A stretch of DNA of 64,000 nt from Desulfosporosinus acidiphilus SJ4 (GTDB lineage: Bacteria; Bacillota; Desulfitobacteriia; Desulfitobacteriales; Desulfitobacteriaceae): NCBI RefSeq assembly GCF_000255115.2, contig NC_018068.1, positions 2,575,977 to 2,639,976 of the forward strand. The letters run 5' to 3'. The position numbers and the translations under genes were made by a program. Below are positions 9,187-17,712 of this stretch, piece by piece. The notes beneath the pieces are model-generated. The model worked only from the letters and a program-made list of their open reading frames with translations, was not told the DNA's origin and made no database searches. The first letter of the stretch is position 1, and every line of letters starts with the position of its first letter.

Positions 9187-9714
9187 ATGGTAGATATTAT
9201 GGATAAAATCCAAAAAGTCGCTGATATCGGTAAATCAGTCAGTGAAAAACAGGAAATTATCAATGTGGTTGAAGTTTTTTATATTTGGGATGTTTTAGTC
9301 ACTAAGCTGGATGCTTTAGAAAGCATTCAGATTTTTGAGCATATGATTGAAGATAATGATTTGAAGATCATCAAAAGCAAGGTAAAAGATGGCATTCTCA
9401 AAGGGATTGAGGATATGGAAATAATAATGCGCGATTACGATTTGCCCTTTCCCATGAGGCCGCCGGCAGATGTTAGTTCAATAGTTTATATGGAATCAGT
9501 TAAGGATAGGGATATTTTTCAAATGTTTTATGAGATAATTGCTGCTTTCTTCCCGGTTCTGGGCATAGGTTTTATGCAAAGTACCACTCCAGATGTTAGA
9601 AAAAGCCTAAAGAATCACTTGCTCTTAACCATTGAATTACAGGAAATGCTAGTGGAATACGGTAAGTTAAAAGGCTTTTTAAACCATCCACCTGCCTATC
9701 GTACATATAATTAG
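9187..9714 (+). CDS. DUF3231-family protein, copy 1
   Basis: The 175-residue, mainly helical protein resembles DUF3231 proteins, which are common in endospore formers; the link to spores is only by phyletic pattern. Segments shared with the next gene are KSVSEKQEIINVVEVFYIWD at the N-terminus, LPFPMRPP in the middle, FFPVLGIGFMQSTTPDVR and the end GKLKGFLNHPPAYR. The start ATG has gggag about 11 bases before it. It is the first gene of a tandem pair with 19 bases between, so the two are co-transcribed. No catalytic motif is visible; function is unknown. Confidence 0.75.
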   Translation: MVDIMDKIQKVADIGKSVSEKQEIINVVEVFYIWDVLVTKLDALESIQIFEHMIEDNDLKIIKSKVKDGILKGIEDMEIIMRDYDLPFPMRPPADVSSIVYMESVKDRDIFQMFYEIIAAFFPVLGIGFMQSTTPDVRKSLKNHLLLTIELQEMLVEYGKLKGFLNHPPAYRTYN

Positions 9715-9733
9715 AATAAATGAGGTTGAGACT

Positions 9734-10252
9734 ATGGAGATATTAAAGTCCCTTGAAAAAGTTTCCGAAATGAACAAATCTCTTCGAGAAAAACAAAGAA
9801 CTATCAATGTAAGCGAGGTCTATCATCTCTGGAATCATTTGATGCAGAGATACAATGTCATGTATATTACTAACCTTTTAAACAGCTCAGTACAAGATAC
9901 TGATTTTAAGTTAGTCATTAATCACGGAAGCAAAATTCTGATGAAACATATAGAGGCATTAGAAAAGGAGCTTTTGAATTACGGTATACCTTTGCCACTT
10001 AGACCACCAAAACAAGTCCAAGAGACGTCAAGTTCCGAATTGATATCAGACAGATATATTTACAGGCGGATATTAAGTGGTATTCAGGCATTTTTACCGG
10101 TACATAATATGGCTTTTATTCACAGTACTTCACCAAAAATCAGGGATTTGTTTATGTCGTTTATGAATGAAGAAATGAAAGTATATGATAAATTTCTTGA
10201 ATATGGAAAAATGAAGGATTATTTAATAAAACCACCTATGTACAGACCTTAG
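9734..10252 (+). CDS. DUF3231-family protein, copy 2
   Basis: This 172-residue protein is a diverged tandem copy of the preceding gene. Aligned parts are KSLREKQRTINVSEVYHLW, IPLPLRPPKQ, FLPVHNMAFIHSTSPKIR and the terminal GKMKDYLIKPPMYRP. Only roughly a third of positions match, so the duplication is old and the two may form a hetero-oligomer. gaggttgagact precedes the ATG. Function is unknown. Confidence 0.75.
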   Translation: MEILKSLEKVSEMNKSLREKQRTINVSEVYHLWNHLMQRYNVMYITNLLNSSVQDTDFKLVINHGSKILMKHIEALEKELLNYGIPLPLRPPKQVQETSSSELISDRYIYRRILSGIQAFLPVHNMAFIHSTSPKIRDLFMSFMNEEMKVYDKFLEYGKMKDYLIKPPMYRP

Positions 10253-10812
10253 TTGTTAAACTTGATGACAATCTGTCGAGGATTACCATACATGCCGATC
10301 CCCGGCAGATAGTACCGTAGTCATCTGGAAAATAATCTGGCAGCCGAGTCACTGCAAAAGGGGTTGTGTAAAAACTTAACTCAGAAAACCAAAAGTGGGG
10401 CAAAATAGCCAAAGGCGTTATCATTTCACTGCTATAGTGAAGTGACAACGCCTTTCTTTAGTGATTAGGGAGGCAAAAGTGAGATTGCAATGCGAGGGGA
10501 ACAAGTTTTGGCACAGTCCCGATTATTTACATTTGAAGAAGAACCTTAAGGTTGAACCAGTCTGATCGGAGATGTTCAAATGTTTTTATCTGAATTCCAG
10601 GAAAGGTCATTATCTTTTTATGCCGATATTACTTGGTTGAGATATAATTAAAAAGTTATAATATATAAGTATTTTCGCCTTAAAATGATGATTATTAAGT
10701 GCGATACTGGTAGTTAAGTAGTTATATCCGTATTAATTCCCTAATTCCCAAAAGAAAGGTTTGTGAGAGGGAGGAGCTATTCCTCAAACATCATTTAGGA
10801 GGCAGAATTATA
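10253..10812. other. 560-base gap with one strong hairpin
   Basis: Apart from the hairpin at 10411-10455 I see no gene here. The T+A-rich part near 10637-10662 holds promoter-like words (TTGAGA and TATAAT) but with a spacing of only 14-16 bases, so I do not call a promoter. Confidence 0.5.
10411..10460 (+). terminator. 20-bp stem hairpin
   Basis: 10411-10430 (AAAGGCGTTATCATTTCACT) pairs with 10436-10455 over 20 positions with two G-U pairs and a 5-base loop. It is followed by only a short CTTTAG, so it is a bidirectional terminator or the end of a small lost mobile element. Confidence 0.6.
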
Positions 10813-11268
10813 ATGAATGCAGAAAGAGTTGTCGCGTTGCTTAACGAGTTGTCTGCGACAATCACAACGGTTGAGAGCTGTACAGGAGGACATATTATTT
10901 CCTCGATTACAGATGTAGAAGGAGCATCGAATGTCACACCAGGGGGGTATGTTACTTATTCAAACCGGCAAAAACTTGCTATTGGAGTTCCTGAAGTTAT
11001 TATTGAGAAATACGGCGTGTATAGCTTAGAGTGTGCAAAGGCCATGGCTATAGCAGGTCAGAAGAATACTCAAGCTGATTTTAGTATTGGGGTAACAGGG
11101 ACTTTCACAACTATTGATTTACATAATGAAGACAGCGAGCCAGGAGTTGTCTATTTCGCCGTAGTATTTAAAGCGGAGCAAGCAATAGCTGAAAAAATAA
11201 ATGTACCGGTCATGAGGAGGACTGATCAAAAACAATTTATTACCGAAATCATACTTAGATTCCCCTGA
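10813..11268 (+). CDS. CinA C-terminal-like protein (PncC-type NMN amidohydrolase), 3' end replaced by an insertion sequence
   Basis: The 151-residue product is a stand-alone CinA C-terminal domain, the family of nicotinamide-nucleotide deamidases. Motifs are TTVESCTGGHIIS (catalytic Ser/Thr region, about residue 18), GGYVTYSNRQKLAIGVP (about 51) and ADFSIGVTGTF (about 86). aggaggcag lies about 9 bases before the ATG. The insertion sequence starts at 11258, inside codon 149: the last residues RFP and the TGA come from the element. Without the insertion the frame continues at 12909 for 21 more residues (KRVLDVLESIQKALLNFNL...), ending at 12974 and giving a 169-residue protein. The loss removes the C-terminal helix; activity is therefore uncertain. 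Confidence 0.85.
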   Translation: MNAERVVALLNELSATITTVESCTGGHIISSITDVEGASNVTPGGYVTYSNRQKLAIGVPEVIIEKYGVYSLECAKAMAIAGQKNTQADFSIGVTGTFTTIDLHNEDSEPGVVYFAVVFKAEQAIAEKINVPVMRRTDQKQFITEIILRFP

Positions 11269-11272
11269 AAAA
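11252..11272 (+). repeat. Left target duplication (TACTTA) and left terminal inverted repeat
   Basis: TACTTA at 11252-11257 is repeated at 12904-12909. The 15 bases GATTCCCCTGAAAAA (11258-11272) are the exact reverse complement of 12889-12903. Confidence 0.9.
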
Positions 11273-12903
11273 CTAACCGATATTTTCAAAATGGCCAAAA
11301 TAAAAGGAATTCCCAAGGATTTGGTAGAAATTTAGAAGTGACAAGCAACCAAATTCTACTACCCTTTTGGAGAATTCCTAGTTTTTAGATTCTCCAAGAG
11401 GGTGAAAAAATCCTTTCAGGGGGTCAAAAAATGTTACGTCTTCACAATGAGCAACTTACTATTTGGGATTTTGCTTTACCTGAGCAAGTTCTAGAACTAA
11501 GCAAGGAATTAAAGACTATCGATGAACTTCTGGATGATGAGAAATTTATGCGGCCTTTCCTTTCTCGTTGGAATATACGTATTGGCCGACCGACAGTTCC
11601 TGTCGAAACCTTTCTTCGTCTCATGTACCTTAAGTTCCGTTATGAGTTTGGTTATGAAACTCTCGTTGCAGAGGTTAGTGACAGCATTAAATGGCGTCGC
11701 TTTTGTCGAATTAACTTAGATGCGACAGTTCCTCATAGTACGACCTTGATTAAACTGACTCAAAAGTATGGAGAAGACATCGTTGAACAGCTTAATGAAG
11801 CTCTCGTTGTTAAGGCTTCTCAAGACAAGATTACTCGGAGCCGGAGACTTCGCACGGACACAACGGTGACGGAATCCAATATTCATTACCCTACGGATGC
11901 TCAGCTCTTGGCCGATGCTATTAAATCGATAACACGCCAAGCTCAAAGCCTTCGAGAAACTGCGGGTTCGACGATGCCCAAGATGATTGAACGCTGTCGT
12001 TCAGCGAAGAAGCGAATTTTGGAAATCGGTAAAACACTTAAGCGGCGTAATCATCAGGCTGTTGAAGAAGTTCGTAAGATTACCGATAAATTAGTTGATA
12101 AAGCCATTGAAACTATGACTAACGCCCATCAGATTATGGATAAAGCCGAAGAAGCTCTAGGCGAGCAGATGAGCAACACTACAAAACGCAAGATTGAGAA
12201 ACTCGATAAGGTCATAGTCACCGCCGACAAAATTGTGAATCAAACACTAAAAGTCAACGGCGGAAACACCCACATTTCGAATCGAGTGATTAGTCTTCAT
12301 GATCCAGATGCACGGCCGATTCAAAAAGGGAAATTAAAGAGTCCGACAGAGTTTGGCTATAAAACAGAGATCACAGAAAATGAAGACCGCATTATAACCG
12401 ATTATAAAGTTCATGTTGGAAATCCTAGTGATGACAGTCTTTTGGTAGAAACTGTTAAACGTCATATTTCTAAAACAGGAAAAGTGCCATATTCAATCGC
12501 TACCGACAGAGGTTACAGCAGCGGTAAGAACCAAAAAGAACTGACTGACCTAGGAATCAAACGAATATCGATGCCTAAAAAGGGCAAGAAGAGTAAAGCA
12601 CAGGCATCTCACGAAAAGCAGAGATGGTTCCGACGATTGCAAGCTTGGAGAGCTGGCGGAGAAGGTACCATAAGCATTTTGAAACGGAAATATGGTCTAG
12701 GGAGAAGTCTGTCCCGAGGCCACCAAGGTGTAAGTACCTGGGTGGGATTTGGGATATTAACCTACAATTTGAGACGAATAGCGGCCCTGATTTAGAGGAA
12801 ACCGAGAAATGGCAAGGGGTATTTGAGTATAAAGCTTAAAAACTATGTTGTTTCCAGACGAGTTTAAAACGAGTATTTTTTAACCGACTTTTTCAGGGGA
12901 ATC
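11258..12903 (+). mobile_element. Complete insertion sequence, 1,646 bp, inserted in the cinA-like gene
   Basis: The element is bounded by 15-bp perfect inverted repeats and a 6-bp target duplication. It contains one intact DDE transposase gene. It lies in the same direction as the broken gene. Intact ends and an intact transposase suggest a recent insertion that may still be mobile. By transposase type it is near the IS5/IS1182/ISNCY assemblage; I cannot settle the family by eye. Confidence 0.92.
11431..12795 (+). CDS. DDE transposase of the insertion sequence
   Basis: The 454-residue transposase starts with a helix-rich DNA-binding part (LPEQVLELSKELKTIDELL, then YLKFRYEFGYETLVAEVSDS). The first catalytic Asp is in LRTDTTVTESNIHYPTD (about residue 147), the second in SIATDRGYSSG (about 355) and the Glu in GGEGTISILKRKYGLGRS (about 410). 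Between the first two lies a long helical insert of about 130 residues (LKRRNHQAVEEVRKITDKL...). The ribosome site is tttcaggggg before the ATG. It fills most of the element and has no visible frameshift. Confidence 0.92.
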   Translation: MLRLHNEQLTIWDFALPEQVLELSKELKTIDELLDDEKFMRPFLSRWNIRIGRPTVPVETFLRLMYLKFRYEFGYETLVAEVSDSIKWRRFCRINLDATVPHSTTLIKLTQKYGEDIVEQLNEALVVKASQDKITRSRRLRTDTTVTESNIHYPTDAQLLADAIKSITRQAQSLRETAGSTMPKMIERCRSAKKRILEIGKTLKRRNHQAVEEVRKITDKLVDKAIETMTNAHQIMDKAEEALGEQMSNTTKRKIEKLDKVIVTADKIVNQTLKVNGGNTHISNRVISLHDPDARPIQKGKLKSPTEFGYKTEITENEDRIITDYKVHVGNPSDDSLLVETVKRHISKTGKVPYSIATDRGYSSGKNQKELTDLGIKRISMPKKGKKSKAQASHEKQRWFRRLQAWRAGGEGTISILKRKYGLGRSLSRGHQGVSTWVGFGILTYNLRRIAALI

Positions 12904-12909
12904 TACTTA
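12889..12909 (+). repeat. Right terminal inverted repeat and right target duplication
   Basis: TTTTTCAGGGGAATC (12889-12903) mirrors the left end exactly, and TACTTA (12904-12909) repeats the left flank. Confidence 0.9.
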
Positions 12910-12974
12910 AAAGAGTCTTGGATGTTCTTGAATCTATACAGAAGGCACTCTTAAATTTTAACCTCAAAGAGTAA
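12909..12974 (+). pseudogene. Detached 3' end of the cinA-like gene
   Basis: Joining 11257 to 12910 (the element plus one copy of TACTTA removed) gives an uninterrupted frame: ATA CTT AAA AGA GTC TTG GAT and so on to the TAA at 12972-12974. The 21 residues are an amphipathic helix typical of the end of the domain. It has no start of its own and is not expected to be translated. Confidence 0.85.
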
Positions 12975-13092
12975 ACTCACCACCGGAATGTTTGGGAAGA
13001 AGAAATTTGATGAACAAAACAGCGGCAAGCCGAACAGGAGAAGGCTAATTGATTCCAATTAATAATACTTAGTTGAGGAAAGGTGAAACGAT

Positions 13093-13785
13093 ATGAATGG
13101 GATAGAAGAAAAAATCCGACGACGGTTATTCGAGCTGCAGGATCTGAAATACAAAGAGTTTGCCAGCAAACTCATGCCGACGGTAAACCCGGATACAGTA
13201 ATCGGCGTCCGTACGCCGGATCTACGGAAGTTAGCCCGGGAATTTTCCAAAACGCCGGAGGCTTTGGAGTTTCTTAAAATCCTACCGCACGCGTATTATG
13301 AAGAAAATAACCTGCATGGCTTCCTCATCGAAACGATCAAGGAATATGAGGGTGCCGTTGCCGCCGTTGAAGAGTTTCTGCCGTACATAGACAACTGGGC
13401 AACCTGTGATTTAATTTCTCCAAAGATATTTAAAAAGCATCTGCCTGAGCTCTACGAAAAAATCAATGTCTGGCTGATATCCGGCCGAACCTATACAGTG
13501 CGCTTCGGGATTGGAATGCTGATGAGCTTTTATCTCGATGATTCTTTCCGGACGGAGATGCTTGAGCTTGTGGCGGCTACCCGGTCGGATGAATACTATG
13601 TCAACATGATGATCGCCTGGTATTTCGCAACGGCATTGGCTAAGCAGTACGAAGCATCTTTGCCATATATTCAAGAACAACGCTTGGAGAAGTGGACACA
13701 TAACAAAACTATTCAGAAAGCGATTGAGAGCTACCGAATCAGTGACGAAGCAAAGGCGTACCTGCGGACACTGAAAGTAAAATGA
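13093..13785 (+). CDS. DNA alkylation repair enzyme, AlkD-like HEAT-repeat glycosylase
   Basis: This 230-residue protein is all helical and belongs to the AlkC/AlkD family, which removes positively charged alkylated bases such as N3- and N7-alkylpurines. Typical segments are VIGVRTPDLRKLAREF (about residue 36), the family signature YIDNWATCDLISPK (about 96-109) with the catalytic-site Asp, and RFGIGMLMSFYLDD. The ATG has gaggaaaggtg about 7 bases upstream. The next gene follows after 10 bases, so they are probably co-transcribed. Confidence 0.88.
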   Translation: MNGIEEKIRRRLFELQDLKYKEFASKLMPTVNPDTVIGVRTPDLRKLAREFSKTPEALEFLKILPHAYYEENNLHGFLIETIKEYEGAVAAVEEFLPYIDNWATCDLISPKIFKKHLPELYEKINVWLISGRTYTVRFGIGMLMSFYLDDSFRTEMLELVAATRSDEYYVNMMIAWYFATALAKQYEASLPYIQEQRLEKWTHNKTIQKAIESYRISDEAKAYLRTLKVK

Positions 13786-13795
13786 GGAATAAGAA

Positions 13796-14203
13796 ATGTT
13801 GGATAAACTTGAAGATGATGAACTGAATAATTTCATAAAAGAATATGATAAGTGCTTTCTAGAAAGAAATATAGAAAGATTAAAGTTATTTTATCCTGAT
13901 GATGACAGCGAATTAGTATATTATGATAATCACAAAAATAATGATACATATTCTGTAGATGAACATCTAAAATTATTGCGAGATTTTTTTCAAAATGGTA
14001 AGAAAACCGAATCAGGAGCAGTTGAAGAACTGATAATGGAAAACATTCATTATTTTAAAACAGAAAGAGCTGCGTGTGTATGTTTTTATGCAAGGTATAA
14101 AAGTTTTCCTAAACCAGCAGTAAGAACAACAATGTATTTGGAAAGGAACATAGAGGCATGGAAGATCAAGCATGTGCATTGTTCATTCGAGCCAGAAAAA
14201 TAA
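13796..14203 (+). CDS. NTF2/SnoaL-like small protein
   Basis: The 135-residue protein has the length and pattern of a SnoaL/DUF4440-like cone fold: an N-terminal helix with FIKEYDKCFLERNIERLKLFY, an acidic turn (YPDDDSELVYYDN), a central helix (SVDEHLKLLRDFF), then strands ending NIEAWKIKHVHCSFEPE. Such proteins are small-molecule binding or isomerase-like; nothing here fixes a substrate. It follows alkD by 10 bases with gaggaataag before the ATG. Confidence 0.65.
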   Translation: MLDKLEDDELNNFIKEYDKCFLERNIERLKLFYPDDDSELVYYDNHKNNDTYSVDEHLKLLRDFFQNGKKTESGAVEELIMENIHYFKTERAACVCFYARYKSFPKPAVRTTMYLERNIEAWKIKHVHCSFEPEK

Positions 14204-14260
14204 TCTGCCATTTTCCTCAAAATCCTATCTCTTAACTCTTTAATGATATATACGTTTACA

Positions 14261-14289
14261 TTTACTTCTTAAGTATGACGTTGTATAAT
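14261..14289 (+). promoter_or_regulatory. Promoter for the first TPP-riboswitch transcript
   Basis: TTTACT (14261-14266) and a perfect TATAAT (14284-14289) are 17 bases apart, and the riboswitch begins 14 bases later, as expected for the leader start. Confidence 0.6.
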
Positions 14290-14302
14290 AAAACAAAATT
14301 AA

Positions 14303-14394
14303 TTGCTAGGGGTGCCCAAAAGTGGCTGAGATAGAGCTATTGCTCTTGTCCCTTCGAACCTGATCTGGTTAATACCAGCGTAGGAAAGCAAATC
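14303..14394 (+). promoter_or_regulatory. TPP riboswitch 1 (THI element) before purF
   Basis: The conserved THI-box parts are present in order: CTAGGGGTGCC, GGCTGAGA, then CCTTCGAACCTGATCTGG and TTAATACCAGCGTAGGAAAGCAA. These form the P1/P2/P4/P5 arms of the thiamin pyrophosphate aptamer. A terminator follows at 14446-14475, so binding of TPP should stop transcription before the purF paralogue. Confidence 0.96.
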
Positions 14395-14445
14395 GTTTAA
14401 TATTGACTTACATTCATTGAAGCATAGTTTACATGAGTCAAAACG

Positions 14446-14475
14446 ACAGCTTACCAACGGGTAAGCTGTTTTTTA
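14446..14475 (+). terminator. Riboswitch-linked intrinsic terminator
   Basis: ACAGCTTACC (14446-14455) pairs with GGTAAGCTGT (14460-14469), loop AACG, followed by a run of T. It ends just before the purF ribosome binding site. Confidence 0.92.
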
Positions 14476-14497
14476 TTTGGTCTGGGAGGATTTCCAC

Positions 14498-15871
14498 ATG
14501 AATTGCGAACATGATAAACCAAAGGAAGAATGCGGAGTATTTGGCATTTTGGGGTCTGAAGATAATGCTGCACGTTTGGCTTTTTCTGGATTAAGGGCTT
14601 TACAACATCGAGGACAAGAATCCTGTGGAATAACCATATCTAACAAAATTTCAATGAAAACCTATAAAGCTTTAGGACTCGTTACCAGTGTCTTTAACGA
14701 TGGAATTCTCGACAGCCTACATGGAAGTAGTGCAATTGGCCATGTGCGTTATTCGACAACCGGCTCGAATCACATCAAAAATGCCCAGCCGTTAACTCTT
14801 TCCACACAATTTGGAGAAATCGCTTTGGCTCATAACGGCAATATCATGAATGCCCAAGAATTGCGTTTATCTCTGACCCGGGCCGGTCATCGTTTTGAGA
14901 GTACAGCAGACAGTGAAGTAATTCTACATTTAATAAATCAACAAGCTTCTTCCTTGGAAAATGCAATTAGCAACGCATTAAATAAATTATACGGGGCCTA
15001 TTCTTTAGTTGTCATGACGAACAATGCCTTAATTGGCATTAGAGATCCTTTTGGACTCCGGCCGCTCTGCTTAGGTCGCTTAGGAAAGGCTTACTGTTTA
15101 GCCTCTGAAAGCTTTGCCCTTCAATCAATTAACGCAACTTTTATCAGAGATATCGCTCCCGGAGAGATGATAATTATTAATGAAACCGGGATACAATCAC
15201 ATCAAGTAGTTAACACGTCAAAAACATGTTGTTGTGCATTTGAGTATATTTATTTCGCTCACCCAGCCAGCACAATTGATAGTATTAATGTCGAAAAAAG
15301 CCGCTTTTGGATGGGGCAAGAATTAGCCAGAGAATATCCCATAGATGCTGATGTAGTGATTCCCGTTCCCCGTTCCGGGCGTCATGCGGCATTAGGCTAT
15401 GCTTCTGCAAGGCGGCTTCCTTTAGAAGAGGCTTTACTAAAAACTACCCAATATGATCGATCGTTTATACAACCTGCTCAACCGTTAAGAGAACTGGTAG
15501 TGACTAAGACCATAAAAGTTCAACCTGAGGTTATCCGTTCTAAACGTGTCATATTAATTGATGATTCCCTGGTACGGGGAACTACTGCTGTCAAGTTAGT
15601 TAAACTTATCCGTGAGGCTGGCGCTAGAGAAGTGCATTTGCTTATTGCTTCTCCTCGAGTACAATTCCCCTGTTATTACGGTATCGATATTGCTGAAAAG
15701 GCAGAATTAATCGCGGCACAAATGTCAGTGGATAAAATTCGTGAATATTTAAACGCTGATACACTATATTACTTATCACAAGCCGGTTTACTTCGTTCCG
15801 TGTTTTCTCAAGACGTTTGTTTAGCTTGTTTTAATAAAAGATATCCGCTGAAACCAAGGATTCCGTACTAG
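14498..15871 (+). CDS. purF: Amidophosphoribosyltransferase (PurF), thiamin-regulated copy
   Basis: PurF makes 5-phosphoribosylamine from PRPP and glutamine, the first step towards AIR, which ThiC turns into the thiamin pyrimidine. The 457-residue protein has a short propeptide before the catalytic Cys in KEECGVFGI (residue 12), the glutaminase motifs LQHRGQESCGI and IGHVRYSTTG, and the PRPP loop VILIDDSLVRGTT (about residue 350). Cys residues in the KTCCCAFEYIYFAHP, FPCYYGID and DVCLACFNK segments match the [4Fe-4S] sites of the Bacillus-type enzyme. I chose the ATG at 14498 with gggagga before it; the frame opens at 14477 inside the terminator T-run. It sits behind TPP riboswitch 1 rather than in a purine operon, so I infer a dedicated role in thiamin supply. 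Confidence 0.93.
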   Translation: MNCEHDKPKEECGVFGILGSEDNAARLAFSGLRALQHRGQESCGITISNKISMKTYKALGLVTSVFNDGILDSLHGSSAIGHVRYSTTGSNHIKNAQPLTLSTQFGEIALAHNGNIMNAQELRLSLTRAGHRFESTADSEVILHLINQQASSLENAISNALNKLYGAYSLVVMTNNALIGIRDPFGLRPLCLGRLGKAYCLASESFALQSINATFIRDIAPGEMIIINETGIQSHQVVNTSKTCCCAFEYIYFAHPASTIDSINVEKSRFWMGQELAREYPIDADVVIPVPRSGRHAALGYASARRLPLEEALLKTTQYDRSFIQPAQPLRELVVTKTIKVQPEVIRSKRVILIDDSLVRGTTAVKLVKLIREAGAREVHLLIASPRVQFPCYYGIDIAEKAELIAAQMSVDKIREYLNADTLYYLSQAGLLRSVFSQDVCLACFNKRYPLKPRIPY

Positions 15872-15901
15872 TCAATTTACCATTTACCCAATTTATAAAT
15901 T

Positions 15902-15990
15902 AACTGCTAGGGGTGCCGTAACAGGCTGAGATTGAGAGTTCTCTTAACCCTTCAAACCTGATCCGGGTAATACCGGCGTAGGGAAGCAAT
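15902..15990 (+). promoter_or_regulatory. TPP riboswitch 2 before thiC
   Basis: A second complete THI element: CTAGGGGTGCC, GGCTGAGATTGAGAG, CCCTTCAAACCTGATCCGG and TAATACCGGCGTAGGGAAGCAA. It starts 30 bases after the purF stop. It differs from the first copy in the variable arms, so it is not a recent duplication. Confidence 0.96.
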
Positions 15991-16014
15991 GTGCGTCTAA
16001 TGTTGTATTTAGAT

Positions 16015-16060
16015 GAAGGCGGCTTCCACAAGGAAAGTCGCTTTCTTCTTTGTACTTTTA
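16015..16060 (+). terminator. Likely terminator of TPP riboswitch 2
   Basis: GAAGGCGGCTTCC and GGAAAGTCGCTTTC form an imperfect stem with an ACAA loop, followed by T-rich TTCTTTGTACTTTT. The thiC start lies about 95 bases beyond. Confidence 0.6.
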
Positions 16061-16155
16061 GAATCTTAAAGGAGAGGAGGGCATGCATTTAAGTAAAGCT
16101 TAACGTTATTTAATTCTTCAAACAGAGTAAAAAATATTTGAGGAGGCACTTAGAT

Positions 16156-17427
16156 ATGACAACACAAATGGCGGCCGCTAAACGAGGCGAAATTACCGAA
16201 GCGATGAGAATTGTTGCTCAGAAAGAGAATCAATCCCCTGAAGATATACGGGCACGTGTTGCCCAAGGAACTGTGGTCATTCCGGCAAATATTAATCACC
16301 AATCTTTAAGCCCTGAAGGCGTAGGGCAAGGCCTAAAAACGAAAATCAATGTCAACTTAGGGATTTCCAAAGATTGTGCGAATATTAATCTTGAACTGGA
16401 AAAGGTACAAACAGCCATTAATATGAAGGCTGAAGCTATTATGGATTTGAGCAACTATGGAAAAACAGCAGAATTTCGTTCCCGTCTAATTAACATGTCA
16501 ACAGCAATGATCGGCACAGTTCCTATGTATGATGCCATTGGTTATTTGGATAAAAAACTCGAAGATATCACTGTAGAAGAGTTTTTAGCAGTTGTAGAAA
16601 AGCATGCCCAAGATGGGGTAGATTTCATGACGATCCATGCTGGACTTAATCGTCAAACAGTGGCCCATTTTCGAAAAAATAAACGCGTCACAAATATAGT
16701 TTCCCGTGGAGGTTCGCTTTTGTTTGCCTGGATGGAATTAAATAATCGCGAGAATCCATTTTACGAGTATTTTGACGATCTATTGGATATCTGTGCCAAG
16801 TACGATGTAACCCTGAGCTTGGGGGATGGCTGTCGTCCGGGATCCCTTGCGGATGCTACTGATCCTGCGCAGATTGAAGAACTTATCGTGTTAGGCGAAT
16901 TAACCCTGCGCGCTTGGGAAAAGAATGTTCAAGTTATGATTGAAGGCCCAGGTCATGTCCCTCTCAATGAAATTCAAGCCAATATGTTATTAGAAAAGAA
17001 ATTATGCCACAACGCTCCTTTTTACGTATTAGGCCCAGTAGTAACAGATATTGCTCCAGGATATGATCACATTACCAGTGCCATTGGCGGTGCCATAGCT
17101 GCCGCATCAGGAGCGGACTTCTTATGTTATGTAACCCCGGCAGAACATCTTCGCCTTCCCTCCCTGGAAGATATGAAAGAAGGAATCATAGCTACTAAAA
17201 TAGCGGCTCATGCCGCAGATATTGCCAAAGGAATCCCAGGGGCTGCCGATTGGGATCTTAAAATGAGTAAAGCAAGACAAGCGTTGGATTGGTCAACTAT
17301 GTTTGATTTAGCGATTGATCGGGAAAAAGCCGAACGTTATCGGAGAGAATCTTCTCCAACTCACGAAGATAGCTGTACAATGTGCGGAGAAATGTGTCCG
17401 ATGAGACTGATGAATAAAATTCTGTAA
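16156..17427 (+). CDS. thiC: Phosphomethylpyrimidine synthase ThiC
   Basis: ThiC is a radical-SAM enzyme that rearranges AIR to HMP-P, the thiamin pyrimidine. The 423-residue protein shows [80 protein letters not shown] and the C-terminal cluster motif [10 protein letters not shown] (Cys at spacing CX2CX3C). I chose the ATG at 16156 after aggaggcacttagat; the frame opens at a TTG 18 bases earlier inside the ribosome site. It leads the operon thiC-thiS-thiG-thiH-thiF-thiE and lies behind TPP riboswitch 2, which marks it as the true thiamin enzyme among the three ThiC homologues in the window. Confidence 0.96.
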   Translation: MTTQMAAAKRGEITEAMRIVAQKENQSPEDIRARVAQGTVVIPANINHQSLSPEGVGQGLKTKINVNLGISKDCANINLELEKVQTAINMKAEAIMDLSNYGKTAEFRSRLINMSTAMIGTVPMYDAIGYLDKKLEDITVEEFLAVVEKHAQDGVDFMTIHAGLNRQTVAHFRKNKRVTNIVSRGGSLLFAWMELNNRENPFYEYFDDLLDICAKYDVTLSLGDGCRPGSLADATDPAQIEELIVLGELTLRAWEKNVQVMIEGPGHVPLNEIQANMLLEKKLCHNAPFYVLGPVVTDIAPGYDHITSAIGGAIAAASGADFLCYVTPAEHLRLPSLEDMKEGIIATKIAAHAADIAKGIPGAADWDLKMSKARQALDWSTMFDLAIDREKAERYRRESSPTHEDSCTMCGEMCPMRLMNKIL

Positions 17428-17449
17428 TTCTTACCCAGGAGGGCCAACT

Positions 17450-17650
17450 ATGAAGATAACGATTAATGGAGAAATGGTGGAATTAACAGGAAGCCTCAGC
17501 CTGCAAAAGTGGGTTGAAGAGCAAAGCATTCCCACGAGAACAGTGATTATTGAGTACAATGGGGAAATTGTTCCCGAGGAACTGTGGAGAAACACTGTCT
17601 TAAAACAGGGGGACAAATTAGAGATTTTGAAGTTTGTGGGCGGGGGCTGA
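17450..17650 (+). CDS. thiS: Sulfur carrier protein ThiS
   Basis: The 66-residue ubiquitin-like protein carries sulfur as a C-terminal thiocarboxylate for thiazole formation. It starts KITINGEMVEL and ends LEILKFVGGG; the family normally ends in Gly-Gly, and here there is one extra Gly. The ribosome site is aggagggccaactATG. It lies 22 bases after thiC and 62 before thiG. Confidence 0.93.
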   Translation: MKITINGEMVELTGSLSLQKWVEEQSIPTRTVIIEYNGEIVPEELWRNTVLKQGDKLEILKFVGGG

Positions 17651-17712
17651 TTTCGACTCTGCCCGTATTCAAATGGATAGTGAACGGTAATGAAAGTGGA
17701 AGGTGAATGATT

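Noticed and set aside
10637-10662. Possible promoter before the cinA-like gene
   Set aside because: TTGAGA and TATAAT are only about 14 bases apart, so it is not convincing.
11258-12903. Composite transposon reading (cargo genes between two elements)
   Set aside because: Only one copy of the element is present, with the target duplication directly at its two ends.
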